NCBI GenBank assembly: GCA_020465985.1
Contig: JAANYP010002876.1
Span: 62,001 to 126,000, forward strand
Source: Centrapalus pauciflorus
Taxonomy: Eukaryota > Streptophyta > Magnoliopsida > Asterales > Asteraceae
Reading direction: 5' to 3'
Length of the DNA stretch: 64,000 nucleotides
The position numbers and the translations under genes are program-made. Within the stretch, counting starts at the first letter, position 1, and each line of letters opens with the position of its first letter. Shown one piece after another: positions 46,552-62,639 of this stretch. Under the pieces are notes generated by a model. That model searched no databases. It worked only from the letters and a program-made list of their open reading frames with translations, and was not told where the DNA came from.

Positions 46552-49500
46552 TTAGGTTCTTTCAAACAGAGCGGCGTATTTGGCCATCATTTCAGCCTTC
46601 GTCTCCCAAGTCATCAGAGATCCACGGTGGTGCTTCCAACAAACGAGTACCATCTCGATCTCCTTATTCCTTAGATAAATTATTTTGTCGCCGATAATCT
46701 TTTCCGGTTCTTCAATATATCGCAATTTCTCATCAATTTGCACATCATCCAAAGGAACGGTCACCGTAGGATTGATCGGACTTCTCTTCATATAGCTAAC
46801 ATGGAAGGTGTCATGAATTCCTGCCAACTCAGCGGGCAACTCTAATTTATAAGCTTGGGCTCCGATACGCTCGGTAATAGGAAATGGTCCAACGTATCGA
46901 GGACTTAACTTCCCTCGCTTCCCGAATCTCATAATTCCCTTCCACGGGGATACTTTCAACATCACAGAATCTCCCACTGCAAACTCAATATCTTTATGAC
47001 GTTTGTCCGAGTATGCTTTCTGTCGATCTTGGGCAGCTTTGATTCGCTCACGAATAATCTGAATTTTATCATGCGTCTCTTGAAGCAATTCGGGACCCGC
47101 TAACGGTTTCTCGCCTGCTTCACGCCAACACGTCGGAGTTCGACACTTCCGACCATACAACGACTCATACGGGGCCATCTTTATCGAAGAATGATAACTG
47201 TTGTTGTAGGAAAATTCCACAAGCGGTAGGTGCGTATCCCAATTTCCACCAAGCTCGATCACGCACGCACGTAACATATCTTCCATCGTCTGATTGGTAC
47301 GTTCAGTCTGGCCATCAGTCTGGGGACGAAACGCCGTACTCAAGTTAACACGCGTTCCCAACTGATCTTGCATACTTTGCCAAAATCTCGAAGTAAATCT
47401 CGAATCACGATCCGAGACAATAGATTTTGGAATCCCATGACGTACAATAATTTCATCGATATACATTCGCGCCAATCTTTCCAAAGGAAAGTATTCTCGT
47501 ATCGGCAAAAAGTGTGCGGACTTCGTCAGTCGATCCACAATAACCCAGATAGCATCATGTTGTCTTTGGGTCTTTGGAAGCTTTACCACAAAATCCATCG
47601 TGATGTGATCCCACTTCCATTCAGGTATCTCAAGTGGTTGCAAATTTCCAGATGGTTTTTGATGTTCGGCCTTGACTCGCAAGCAAGTCAAACACCGTTC
47701 AACATGATTACCAACGTCTCGCTTCATTCCGGGCCACCAATATTCGGATTTCAAATCCTGATACATTTTAGAACTCCCGGGGTGAATTGAGAATTTCGAA
47801 TTATGACCATCTTCTAAAATTGTCTTGTGCACATCACCGATCTTAGGCACCCAAATGCGATCCCTAAACATTTTCAACCCGTTGCTACCCTCGGTTAACA
47901 ACACGCTTTGACCAACCATTCTCTCAGACTTAATATTTTCCTCTTTAAGGCCCTCGATTTGCCATTTCCGAATGTCGTCAAGGATAGAGGAAGTCGCAAC
48001 TACATGCGTTAGCGCATAACAAGTCGCTTCCGGATATCTCCTTCGGCTTAAGGCGTCAGCCACTACATTGGCCTTTCCAGGGTGGTAAAGGATTTCGCAG
48101 TCATAATCCCCGATCAATACGGCGCGTCTCTGTCGCATATTTAATTCTTTCTGATCAAAGATATGCCTCAAGCTCTTATGATCAGTAAACAACTGGCACC
48201 TAGTACCATATAGGTAATGCCGCCAGATTTTTAAAGCAAACGTGACAGCATCTAACTCCAAGTCATGAGTCGGACGACTTTTCTCATAATCTTTAAGTTG
48301 TCTCGATGCATAAGCTATCACTTTTCCCCGTTGCATTAACACGCAACCTAATTCATTTATCGAAGCATCGCTATAAACAGCAAAATCTTCGTTCCCTTCC
48401 GGCAACGCCAGAACCGGAGCATCGGTTAGTCGACTCTTCAGAGTTTGAAATGCTGCATTTTGTGGCTCTTCCCACACAACTTCGCATTCTTACGTGACAA
48501 CGAAGTGAGTGGGACGGCTATTTTAGAGAAATCTTGAATAAATCGTCGGTAACAATCCAAGGAAGCTACGAATCTCAGCAACATTTCTCGGCGCTTCCCA
48601 ACTTTTAATGGCCTCGATCTTGGAGGGATCCACAGAAACACCCTCACAATATATGACATGCCCTAAAAATTGCACTTGTCGTAACCAAAACTCGCACTTT
48701 GAGAATTTGGCATACAACTGTTCGCTGCGAAGAAGTTCGAGCAATCGTCTCAGATGAACCGCATGATCTTCCTCCGTCTTGGAATACACCAAGATGTCGT
48801 CGATAAACACTATAACTGACTTGTCAAGCATTGGACGGCACACACGATTCATCAAGTCCATAAAAGCTGCAGGAGCATTAGTGAGTCCAAAAGGCATCAC
48901 TAAGAACTCATAATGCCCATATCGAGTCCGAAAAGCAGTTTTCGACACATCTTCCTCACGAACCTTAAGTTGGTGATACCCTGAACGAAGGTCTATCTTC
49001 GAGAAATAAGCAGCTCCTTGTAGTTGATCGAACAAGTCATCAATACGAGGCAAAGGATACTTATTCTTTATAGTCATCTTGTTCAGTTCTCTATAATTTA
49101 TACACATTCACAAGGTTCCGTCTTTCTTTCGTACGAATAGAACCGGAGCACCCCACGGCGAGGTACTCGGCTGAATAAACCCTTTCTCTAACAATTCTTC
49201 CAATTGTGCCATCATTTCCTTCATTTCCGATGGTTCTAAACGATACGGGGCACGCGCAATTGGTGCAGCTCCCGGCACCAATTCAATCCGAAACTCTACA
49301 GATCGATCCGGTGGCGATCCCGGTAAGTCATCAGGAAACACGTCGGGATATTCATTAACCACTGGTACATCCTTGAGGTTTTTCCCTTCTTTCTTAGTAT
49401 TCAACACACAAGCCAAGAAGCATTGACAACCTTTACTTAAATTTTTCCGAGCCTTAGCTACCGAAATCACTGCGGCTTCCCTTTTTCGTCTATCCCCATA

Positions 49501-51181
49501 CACAAATATTTCTTCGCCTTCCGGCGTGAATAGACGAACAATTCTTTTCGCACAAGCAATAGTGGCAAAATTATTGGCCAACCAATCCATACCAACTATT
49601 ACATCAAATTCTTTAGTATCTATGGGGACAAGCTCGATATCAAAATTGTGTCCATCTAAGGTCAGCACACAGTCATAATATATTTGGGTGGCACAGACTG
49701 ATTTCCCGCTTGCCACATCAACGGATAGAGGGAAAGGCATCAAAGAAGGTACAACATCTAACTTTCGTGCAAATGATTTAGAAACAAAAGACACACTTGC
49801 ACCGGAATCAAATAATACTACAACAGGTAAAGAGTTCAGGAGAAAAGTACCGGTTACGACATCCGGCACATCCTGCGCCTCGGCAGCTGTAATCTGGTAA
49901 ACTCTGGCTTGAGGCTTAGGTGGATTCCCCTTTGATTGGGAGGAACCACCCACATAACTAGGCTTTGCGACTGAGCCTTTACTTTCAGACGCTGCCAACC
50001 TCTTTTTTGGGCAATTCCGAGCAAGGTGGCCCACTTGACCACATTCGTAGCACGCATCACTTCGCTTGGGGCACGCAGGACGTATGTGTCCCTCTTCTCC
50101 ACAACCATGACATACAATAGGGGACAAACACTCCCCACGATGAAGTTTTCCGCAACGGTTACATGTAGGCACAGAATTGGAAAACTGAGATTTGGACTGA
50201 GAGTTGTTGGAATTAGCAGGTTTCTTCGAATGTCTAGAAGATTGGGAACGTGAACGAGAGTCCACATTCCTTGAGAACGATTGTTGGGGTTGTTTAAATG
50301 TCCCCGACAAAGACTCAACCTTCGCTTTCTTCGATCCGGTCGATTCTTGTTCCCTGCGGAACAATTCATATTCTCGGAGTCGCGCATACTCCACGGCTTT
50401 CTCAAAAGATTCGACTGCGCGAACCGTCACCATCTCGCGGATCTCACTCCGCAGTCCTTCCACAAAATAGTCGGTCTTTTGTTTTTCGTCAGCAATTATC
50501 GTCCCCACAAACATCGCTTTCGAGTTAAACTCGATCAGATAATCATCCACTGATAACTCTCCTTGCTGAAATGTAAGAAAGTCTCTTTTTATCTTCTGCA
50601 CCGCAACAGCCGGACAGAAATGCTTGTCGAACCTGGTCTTGAACTCTTCCCAGGACATTTTTGCCGCAACATCTAAACCCATAATCTCGACTTCTGAATC
50701 CCACCAAGTTAGAGCAGGACCAACAAATTGTGCAGCTGCGTACTGCACCTTCTTGTCATTGCTGACGTCGGTGACTCGGAATAATTTTCAATTGCCTTGA
50801 TCCAGTCCAAGGCCTCCAAAGTAGTTGCCCGTCCATTGAACGATGGAGGACGACAACCTATGAAATTCTTATACGACATTCCCCTTTTTGACTTAGAAGA
50901 GCCGTGCTTTCGTTCTTTATCCTTCTTAGGCCTTTCAGCCCTGCTTCCGCTTCCAACGACTTCAGTATTATCGTTACTCGCTTGTTCCCCCTCAGCATTA
51001 TTTTTCTTTCCCTTCACGTTCTGGGAAGCAAGTAACTGGGTCATTAGCTCATTCTGCTGGCGATTTTGCTCCAGCATCTGAGCCATCGTTTGCATCATCT
51101 GGTCCTCTCTAGACCCTCCACCAGTACGGAAACTGGATTCATTTTCAAAATCTTGAGACTGATCTCTGTCTCCCCCATCAT
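46552..51181 (-). pseudogene. Tekay-3 gag-pol polyprotein, broken
   Basis: The gag frame runs from 51098 (MMQTMAQMLEQN). An ATG pair at 51181 lies in a frame that a single G in the adjacent run would join, so it is the likely start. Domains: gag (WWDSEVEIMGLD, FCPAVAVQKIKRDFLTF), knuckles CHGCGEEGHIRPAC and CYECGQVGHLARNC, protease VLFDSGASVSFVS, reverse transcriptase FIDDILVYS, RNase H AVYSDASINELGCVL, integrase (HITMDFVVKLP, VSDRDSRF, QTDGQTERTN), and an intact chromodomain-like end (VLVCWKHHRG) with stop at 46552. Breaks: one base lost near 50762, TGA at 49108-49110 (Arg position), an 8-base loss near 48554 and a one-base loss near 48480. The last two add up to nine, so the frame is restored. 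Confidence 0.93.
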
Positions 51182-51360
51182 TTGATTAAGTTACACAATT
51201 ATACTTTCATTAAGTTAAAACCTTAAAAGTCTACCCATTAATACCCCATCCTAGGCCAAAGGTCAATTGAATTTGTTATAATATTGCCGCCTAGGTGGGT
51301 CAATACCAGCATCTGAAACCGTGCTCAGAGTAGAGTATCGTCGACTATACTCTGTCTATG

Positions 51361-51379
51361 AGCTCCATCTCTGATACCA
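51361..51379 (-). promoter_or_regulatory. Primer binding site of Tekay-3, tRNA-iMet type
   Basis: The minus strand reads TGGTATCAGAGATGG, a few bases inside the 5' LTR (51383). Confidence 0.85.
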
Positions 51380-51382
51380 AAT

Positions 51383-53663
<2,281 letters not shown>

Positions 53664-53668
53664 AGTAA

Positions 53669-55095
53669 AGTCGTGTGTGCTTCACATGATCACACACGTT
53701 AAAATCCTAGAAAAATTAAGCAAACAAATAACCATTGAAATTATAAGTTACAATCATTTTTATGTTTACGTGCATGGCTGCACCTGAATCCTGCATCTGA
53801 AGTCGATGAAAAGAGCACTAATCGGGCAAAAGGAAAGCAGGGCTGGGGAAGCGCCGAGTAAGGGAAAAGCAAAGGCGGAGCAAGGCTGGAGCGGAATAGG
53901 AGGCAGAGCCCGAGTTGGATATGAGCGGATCAACAGTAAAGATAGAGGAACTGGTTTCAAAATGCTACTTGTACGCTTGATTAAATTACAGACGTAGTAT
54001 ACATGGAAAAACGCTGAAGCGGAGCTGGATGAGGAGGCAGAGTGGAGTGAAGGACGAGACGGCGGTGGAGTGGAACCAGGACCTTGGTAAGGGCAGGGTA
54101 GAGCATATGTTAATGAACTAGACGTCAAATGTTAATTTAGGGCTCGATCAATTTACTAATAAACTAGTTTTATTTTTTATTTTTTTAACACATTCACTTA
54201 CTTTTTATTTCGGTCAGAATACGAATAATGTGATATTTAATGACTAAACTCACATCAGTCACTAAAAGTCTCAGTCACAGAAGGTCATTTATCTTGTAGT
54301 GATGCCCTTAACGGATGTTTGGTTCGTAGATTTTTTTTCTTTGGGATTTGCAGTCTGTCAAATAAATTTACATTACGCAGCATTTTCATTTATCAGGATT
54401 TTATCAAATAAACCGCATTATCTTTTAAGGAAAATTTGTTAATATGAAGAATGCAAGATAACTGGAATTTAAAATTCTAGGGGAAGACTGAGTTTTTAGA
54501 TAACAAATAATGTAGAGATTTATGAAGTCCCAATTTTAAATCCATACTGAAATTTGCAATCCAAACGCAACATTTTAAATGTTAATCCCAATGAATCCTT
54601 GGAAATTGGGGAACCAAATGACGCCTTTGAATAGGTGCATTTGATTGGGGCCATTTTGAAACCTAATGTGGAGTCTAAAAAGACACTCCATTTTACCAAA
54701 GTGACACGTATATTATTGGTTTTTTTTTCCATTTTGACTATTTTTTTTTCTAACTTTTAGGTTTTTTTTTCTTTTTCTTCCTTTACTTTTACCAATATTA
54801 ATATATATTTTTCTTTCCTTTTGTTTTACCAACTTTAGAATTTTATTTCTTTTTTTTTTTTGTTTTACCAAATTAAATATGCATAGTTTTAAAAAGTTTT
54901 TAGCATAAAAAATAAAATTATATAATAAAAGGTAAGTGTTTAACATAAAAATATAGAAGGTAATATGTAAAATAAAGGTAAAATTTTATTAACAGTTAAC
55001 TTTCATAAATTTAAAAACACAAAATTTAGTTATCCTCTAGATTTATATGAGCTCTGTTTGTAGGTCTGAGTTGTTTGTAGAATTTTAAACGTGAC
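53669..55095. other. Intergenic DNA with one possible CACTA-transposon end
   Basis: I find no gene. The block 53810-54070 is G/A-rich and has short frames that look accidental. CTTGTAGTG ending at 54301 reads CACTACAAG on the minus strand, the terminal word of plant CACTA elements, and is preceded by repeated CAGTCAC subterminal words. From 54710 to 54960 the sequence is very T-rich. Confidence 0.4.
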
Positions 55096-55635
55096 TTATT
55101 TCCATCCAACAGCTATCGGAGTTTTGTTGCGGATCCATAAAGCTGCAATACTAGGCATTGAGAATTGTCCATCTAAGTGCACCATCAGATAATCATTGTC
55201 GCTCTAGTGCTGGAGATTCCCACCACTCCAATGAAATGAGTATTTTATCTATTCCATAAAAAACTCTACTGTAGCGTTCGTACGAATTCAACAATTCATC
55301 TAATAACTGTTGACGGTCATAAATCCACTGATCTTCACTATACCTAAGACGAACAGCTACCGAACGAAAACCACAGTTTCCATCACCCCTTTCATCTTGA
55401 AGAGTGATATAAGTATGAAAAATTTCTGGAATTGATCCAACAGTGGTGGCCAATCATTTAAGTCCATAAAGAATGAGACATGCCTCGCGGGTTCTTCATT
55501 TAAGTCCATACAGAATGAGTCATGCCTTGCCGGTTCTTCATTTAAGTCCATACAGAATAAGTTATGCTTTGTCGATTCCTCGTTTAAGTTCATAATGAAT
55601 GAGCTATGCCTTGCAGGTTCCTCATTAAAATCCAT
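55096..55635 (-). pseudogene. Relic of an OTU-type cysteine protease with tandem DLNxxP motifs
   Basis: From 55635 the minus strand encodes five tandem 14-residue units of the type MDLNEEPARHDSFC. Three of them fit DLNxxP, the EAR repression-motif pattern known from plant regulators. A one-base loss near 55430 shifts the frame to the OTU start: GDGNCGFRSVAVRL, which holds the catalytic Asp-Cys block, then DQWIYDRQQLLDELLNSYERY. After LEWWESPALE a middle portion is missing. A C-terminal OTU-like end is found in another frame at 55096-55207 (YLMVHLDGQFSMPSIAALW), where the usual catalytic His before Tyr is Asp. OTU proteins of this style are common as passengers of plant Mutator-like elements. 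I find no transposase next to it, so it is a decayed passenger or a relic of a domesticated gene. Confidence 0.65.
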
Positions 55636-55707
55636 AAAAAATGAACCATGTGTGTATAGGTTTAAGTAACTACCACATATAATGTAGCGCACCAGAAGGT
55701 ACAACAC

Positions 55708-57200
55708 TTAAAATAAATTTTTTATTTAAATGTTTTTCGATAAAATGTTTTCATTAACATTACGAAGATGACATATAAGTTTCACGCACATTCACACATT
55801 CTAAGTGCATGAAATCATGCATCATTTAAAATGTATGTTCACATACATGCAAATTTATGTAAGTGTACGTTCACATCATTTTTAAGGAGTTTGAAGATGT
55901 GAATATATGTAAAGTTGACGCACGATCTTTATAATGTTAATTAAAACATGTTTATATATGTATAACACACATACATACAATGATGTTTTTTTACGGTTTG
56001 AATCAATGAATTTATTTAGGTGTTATCAGGTCATTATAATTTTACAATTCATATAATGCATGTTTTTTTTTTATTAATAAGATGATTCATGATTTGCTGC
56101 ATATGTAAAATTTTGATCTATATTTTATCACCGAATTAAAAAGTAAATATTTTATTTATTCTAGAGTAACTAATAAGATCATGTATAAGATGAATTTGGT
56201 TGTATAAAGGTTTTTACTTCCGTCTTTAAATTTGTTTGTGTTGTTATATAGTTTTGAGTTGATAGGATAGGTATTGACATACGTGTGGCAAACCATATCT
56301 GCTTCCAAACACTTGTTATTCATTTTCAAACTTAATGATTTTAATTAATAATGACTTTCGTATGCATGTGAACTTGTGGTCCCATTCTAAGCTGATGTGC
56401 GTAGAGTCTACTCTCTATATTTAAGTGATCAGTGGTGTCCTTTTAGCATCACCCAATATTTAGTTGTTAAAATAGTCATTTTTTTCTTATAAAAAAAAGT
56501 TTCAGCCAAAATCCCTAAAACCAAAAATATGATCAAATACTGATATTTTTGGTAAAAAGTTCCATCAAAAACTGATTTTTCAGTTTTCAATATTCACACT
56601 TTATATTAAATATACCCTTCAATTGCTTTTCAGGCTTTTCAGTAATAACTCAGCCCATGGAAGCAAAGTCTTTTGTTTTCGATCTCTTCGCATTACTCCC
56701 TACCCACCTACCTTACACTCTTTTTTTTAAAAAAATTTAACCCTAATCCCACTCTTAAACTACTTCTTTACATTAAGTGGGGACTTTCAGACCTACTTTC
56801 ACCATCTAAATTCAAACTTGCCTCGGACGGGAATCGAATACCTCATACTTACATATCATGATCACCCTCACACTTACGTATCACCTTATACAGTAATCTT
56901 CTTTTAACACCACCAAGAGTCGTTCTTTCTCTCTATTGAAGCTCTGCCAATGAAGACCAGATGAACGGTGATACTTCTGTAAACGTGATACTTCTGTAAA
57001 CGGTGGTTGAATAACTTTTATAGTTATGAAGACCGCACTCTAAAATATGTGATCCATAATAAACCAAGATAATCATGCTATTATTTTTGTGGGACTTGCA
57101 TTGTACGTACTCTAAATTATGTGATCCATAATCATTTTTGCTAGCATGCCACGTCAAATCGGAAAGTATATTGATTTCACATTTGAAATTTATATATATA
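55708..57200. other. Intergenic DNA, no gene recognised
   Basis: AT-rich sequence with only short, low-complexity frames. I see no RNA gene, LTR or terminal repeat pair in it. Confidence 0.45.
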
Positions 57201-59008
<1,808 letters not shown>

Positions 59009-59045
59009 TCCTACCCTTTATGCATAATTCTCTCATCAACTCAAA

Positions 59046-59066
59046 ATGAATATATATATATATTTT
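59046..59066 (+). promoter_or_regulatory. Short upstream ORF in the presumed 5' leader
   Basis: ATG at 59046 opens six codons (MNIYIF) closed by TAA, 17 bases before the gene start. If it lies in the transcript it could lower translation. The transcript start is unknown. Confidence 0.35.
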
Positions 59067-59083
59067 AATTAACTATCTCAATA

Positions 59084-59630
59084 TCATGTTACGTTTAATC
59101 GTTATCATTGTCATCGTGTGTTTGGGTGGTTCGAAAGTAAACTCAACGACATCGTCATCAAAGGGAAGAAGAGTAGAATATCTTCCAGGTTTCCAAGGAC
59201 CACTCCCCTTTTATCTTGAAACCGGGTACGCATAACGTGTATATATATGCTCTAACTAATCGTTAATTCTACGAACATCTCGGTCTCTTTAATTCATCTC
59301 TGATCGAACTAAGTAACGTAGTTATGTGGGAGTGGGTGAGAACGAGGATGTTCAACTCTTTTACTACTTCATTCGATCAGAGTCGAATCCAAAGGATGAT
59401 CCTCTCGTGCTTTGGATTAGCGGAGGTCCCGGTTGTTCTTCCATCTCCGGCCTCCTCTATGAGATTGGTATTTAGTATATATTTGTATGTATTTCGTATT
59501 ATATATCATTTCGTTTTTTCGATCCTAACACAAATTCGAAAAACAAAAATCAGGTCCAATAGAGATTGAGGCAGTGCCTTACAATGGAAGCTTGCCCACA
59601 TTGAAGTTGAATCCAAATTCATGGACACAG
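59084..59630 (+). CDS. Serine carboxypeptidase-like protein, first three exons
   Basis: Exon 1 (59084-59225) begins MLRLIVIIVIVCLGG, a signal-peptide-like start, then VEYLPGFQGPLPFYLETG. Exon 2 (59322-59467) gives YVGVGENEDVQLFYYFIRSE and LVLWISGGPGCSS, the conserved oxyanion-hole block of the S10 family. Exon 3 (59554-59630) gives GPIEIEAVPYNGSLPTLKLN and ends before the usual third intron (NSWTQ). Splice sites are GT-AG and phases match. The LPGFxGPLPFxLETGY and GSLPTLxLNPxSWT pattern points to clade I plant SCPL proteins, which are vacuolar or secreted and often act as glucose-ester acyltransferases. The exon with GESYAG, and the Asp and His of the triad, are not found in the remaining 4.4 kb. 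The gene either has a very long intron or is truncated. Confidence 0.82.
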
Positions 59631-60417
59631 GTCTCTCCATACGTTTTGGTTTCTTGGTTTCTCGATGCTTTTATAAAACTTGTAACGAATTAAATAAGAA
59701 AATACAAACGCAACCTAGGAGTATTCTTATTATGAGTTTAGTAAACATTAAGTTAATAATCATGTATTACATCGATAGATTTAAAAAAATATAAAAAAGT
59801 AAATATTTATAAAGATACTAAGAATACAAATGAGCAATTGGAGTTTATAAAATGTTAGTTATTAATTATTAAATAAGTTAAAAACGTACAAATGTATGTT
59901 ACTTTACTGAAATTACTCAAATGACTAATCTAGTTATTTTTATCTCATTGATACTTGTACTTAAAATTTATTATTGAGATGGTACTTTTGATTACTGGTT
60001 CTACTGGTTAAGATCTTATATTTGTGTTTTAAGAAGTATTAAAAGTATCTATATGCTTATATGGATTTTATAAATTATTTATATAGATCAAAATTTATGT
60101 AAATCCACGTAAGCATCCTGTTATGAAAAACGTGTCACGTTGTTATTTGAATCAGCAAAAATTGCTATATCAGCATAAGTATTGGTTACATGTACCATAT
60201 TGACAAGTTATTTGGAGTACAAGTACCATCCGGTCAAATAAAAAAAGTTAATTAGTCATTTAGGTAAATTGAGAAAAGTATGTTGCATTTGTACGACTTT
60301 AACCCTTATTAAATTAGTCAAGTTATATTTTAATATAATATAATAGATTTGAATTGAATTGAATTTATATTTAAAATTTAACAAATTACGTAACAAATTA
60401 AGAAGACAAGTGACAAA
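59631..60417 (+). other. Intron 3 or flanking DNA after the SCPL exons
   Basis: AT-rich sequence without a recognisable next exon. I looked for the expected block after SWTQ (ANIIFxDxPVGTGFSY) and do not see it here or downstream. Confidence 0.5.
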
Positions 60418-61699
60418 TCTATACTATATATAATAAGAAAACCACTTGGAGTTTCTGGACCATTAGATGGAAATAAATCAATGGTCCAGATTAATGACAA
60501 CTCATAATTATTTATGAAATATCCCTTATACCCTTAATTAAAATCAATAATTATACCTATGTCATTTTTTTAATTCATTTCCCAAATTTACTCCATTACC
60601 TTAATTACATTAAATTTTGATTTTAATTTTTTCATTAATGAATTAATATTTACCTAAAATAAATATATGTCATTATTATCCTTAATGATCATAGTTAAAT
60701 TCAAATGTAGAAGTGTAGTAAATAAAGTTAAAATTTTTTGTTAATTATTTTGCGAACAAGATTTAAAATTTAATTGATAAAACTTCAAATGTGAATATGA
60801 TAAATTTGATTGTTGATTTTCATATATTCCATTTTTATATTTTATCATTCTCAAAATACATACACATTCACATAATTGAAGTTTTTTGTTTCTTACATTG
60901 ATATTTCATATTTGAAGTTAATAAAATTAAAAGAAACATTTTTTGCAAACACATATTATCTGTTTTTAATAATACAATATAATAATATTTTTTTAATTAA
61001 TATTAAACAACTGAGTATTTTTTATCTTTAATTTAACTAGCTTTCAATTTTTTTTATTTTAATTATATATAAATTTTATAATAATTTATTAAAATATAAA
61101 AAAATATGTATTTTCTAAATCAACCCATGTAATACATGAGTTTATTAACCTATATATTATAATAAAACAAAACAATTCATATCATATGTCACTTCTACAA
61201 TACAAGAAGATTTTATTTTCCACCTCTTTTTCCAAATTTAACACCTTAACTTAATTGCATTAAGTTTTGACTTTATTGTTTTACATTAATTAATGAGTAA
61301 TAAATTAGATTTTGTAACATTTAAAATTAACGTTTACCTAAAATAAATATCTATCATTATTATCCATTATAATCATAATTAGATCTAAAATGTAAAAAAT
61401 TTGAGTTAGTTGTGGAAATTATTATTATCATTATCATTATTATGTATAATAAAGGAAAACATCAAATGTTACGTGTCACCTCTACGTTCACCAAAAAGAT
61501 AATTACAACTTATAAAAAATAAAAGATAAATACAATTTAATATTTTTAAAAAAGATAAATATACTCTATTTTTTAATCTGTAAATAATAAAAAATAAACA
61601 TAATTATTATTTTTGTATGTTTTTATTTTTACTCATATACATTTTATATACATAAATTTAATTAAAAATATCCACGTAATACGTGGGTTATAAACTAGT
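60418..61699 (+). mobile_element. Helitron-like non-autonomous element
   Basis: The 5' end TCTATACTATATATAATAAG follows an A. The 3' end is a hairpin CCACGTAATACGTGG (61672-61686), then GTTATAAACTAGT, with T as the next base. TC start, CTRGT-type end, terminal hairpin and A/T target are the Helitron signature. A second, similar 3' end (CCCATGTAATACATGAG, 61125-61141) followed by a TATATATTATAATAAAAC start suggests a composite of at least two related copies. No helicase frame is present. Confidence 0.7.
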
Positions 61700-62398
61700 T
61701 AGAAAAATATAAGACAAGTAACAGTTTGTTACGCATTTAACAGTACATTTTATGAACTTACCTATTATGTAGATAATTTTTAATAAATAATTAGTTACAT
61801 AAAATGTATGTAAACTTAATTTTAATACATATACATATTAATTGTTTTTATAAAACAAATATAAACAAAGTACAATTATTTTTCATAGATACGGAGTATT
61901 ATTTATCTATCTTTTTTATTTGTTAAACATTCTTTTAAAATTTTTATTTCATATATATATATATATATATATAATATCGATATAATTTGAAAATTTTAAT
62001 TTTACGTAAAACATAATTTTTATAAATTTTTTATAACAATAATTAATATATTATAAAATTTAATTTTATTAATACTGTATTATGTTTATTTTCTTAAAAT
62101 TTAATATTTTTTATATAAATTTTATTTATTTTAATTTACAATAATAAATTTATGAATAAATAATATATTTTTATTAGATACATAGATAAGTAATGTAATT
62201 TGGATGTAGATTTAAATTTTATCTATACTAGATTAATGTTAAATTATTTATTAATAAGATGCATAAATATGGATTGATAATATAATATTTTGATTTAACT
62301 TTATATAAATTTTATTTAGATTAAAAGGCTAACAAAATTATGAAAAAAAATGGGATATCCAGGGAGCGCCGCGTGACATTTTCTTTTTGACATTATTT

Positions 62399-62402
<4 letters not shown>
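61700..62402. other. Very AT-rich DNA, no gene recognised
   Basis: Long A and T stretches with no frame, terminal repeat or RNA gene that I can support. Confidence 0.5.
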
Positions 62403-62464
<62 letters not shown>

Positions 62465-62570
62465 ATGTATATATATACATATATATATATATATGTATAT
62501 ATATATGTATATATATATAGATATATATGTATATATATATATCTATATATATACATAGATATATATATAC

Positions 62571-62619
<49 letters not shown>

Positions 62620-62620
62620 A
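62403..62620. repeat. Imperfect (TA)n tract with internal palindrome
   Basis: A TA tract interrupted by TATGTA, TACATA and TAGATA words. ATCTATGTATATATATA near 62461 is mirrored by TATATATATACATAGAT near 62545-62562, so the tract can fold back on itself. Confidence 0.85.
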
Positions 62621-62639
62621 ATGCCACGTCAATTAATAA

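Noticed and set aside
53766..54128. 120-codon minus-strand frame rich in Ser and Pro
   Set aside because: No recognisable motif, and a plus-strand frame of similar quality overlaps it; likely accidental.
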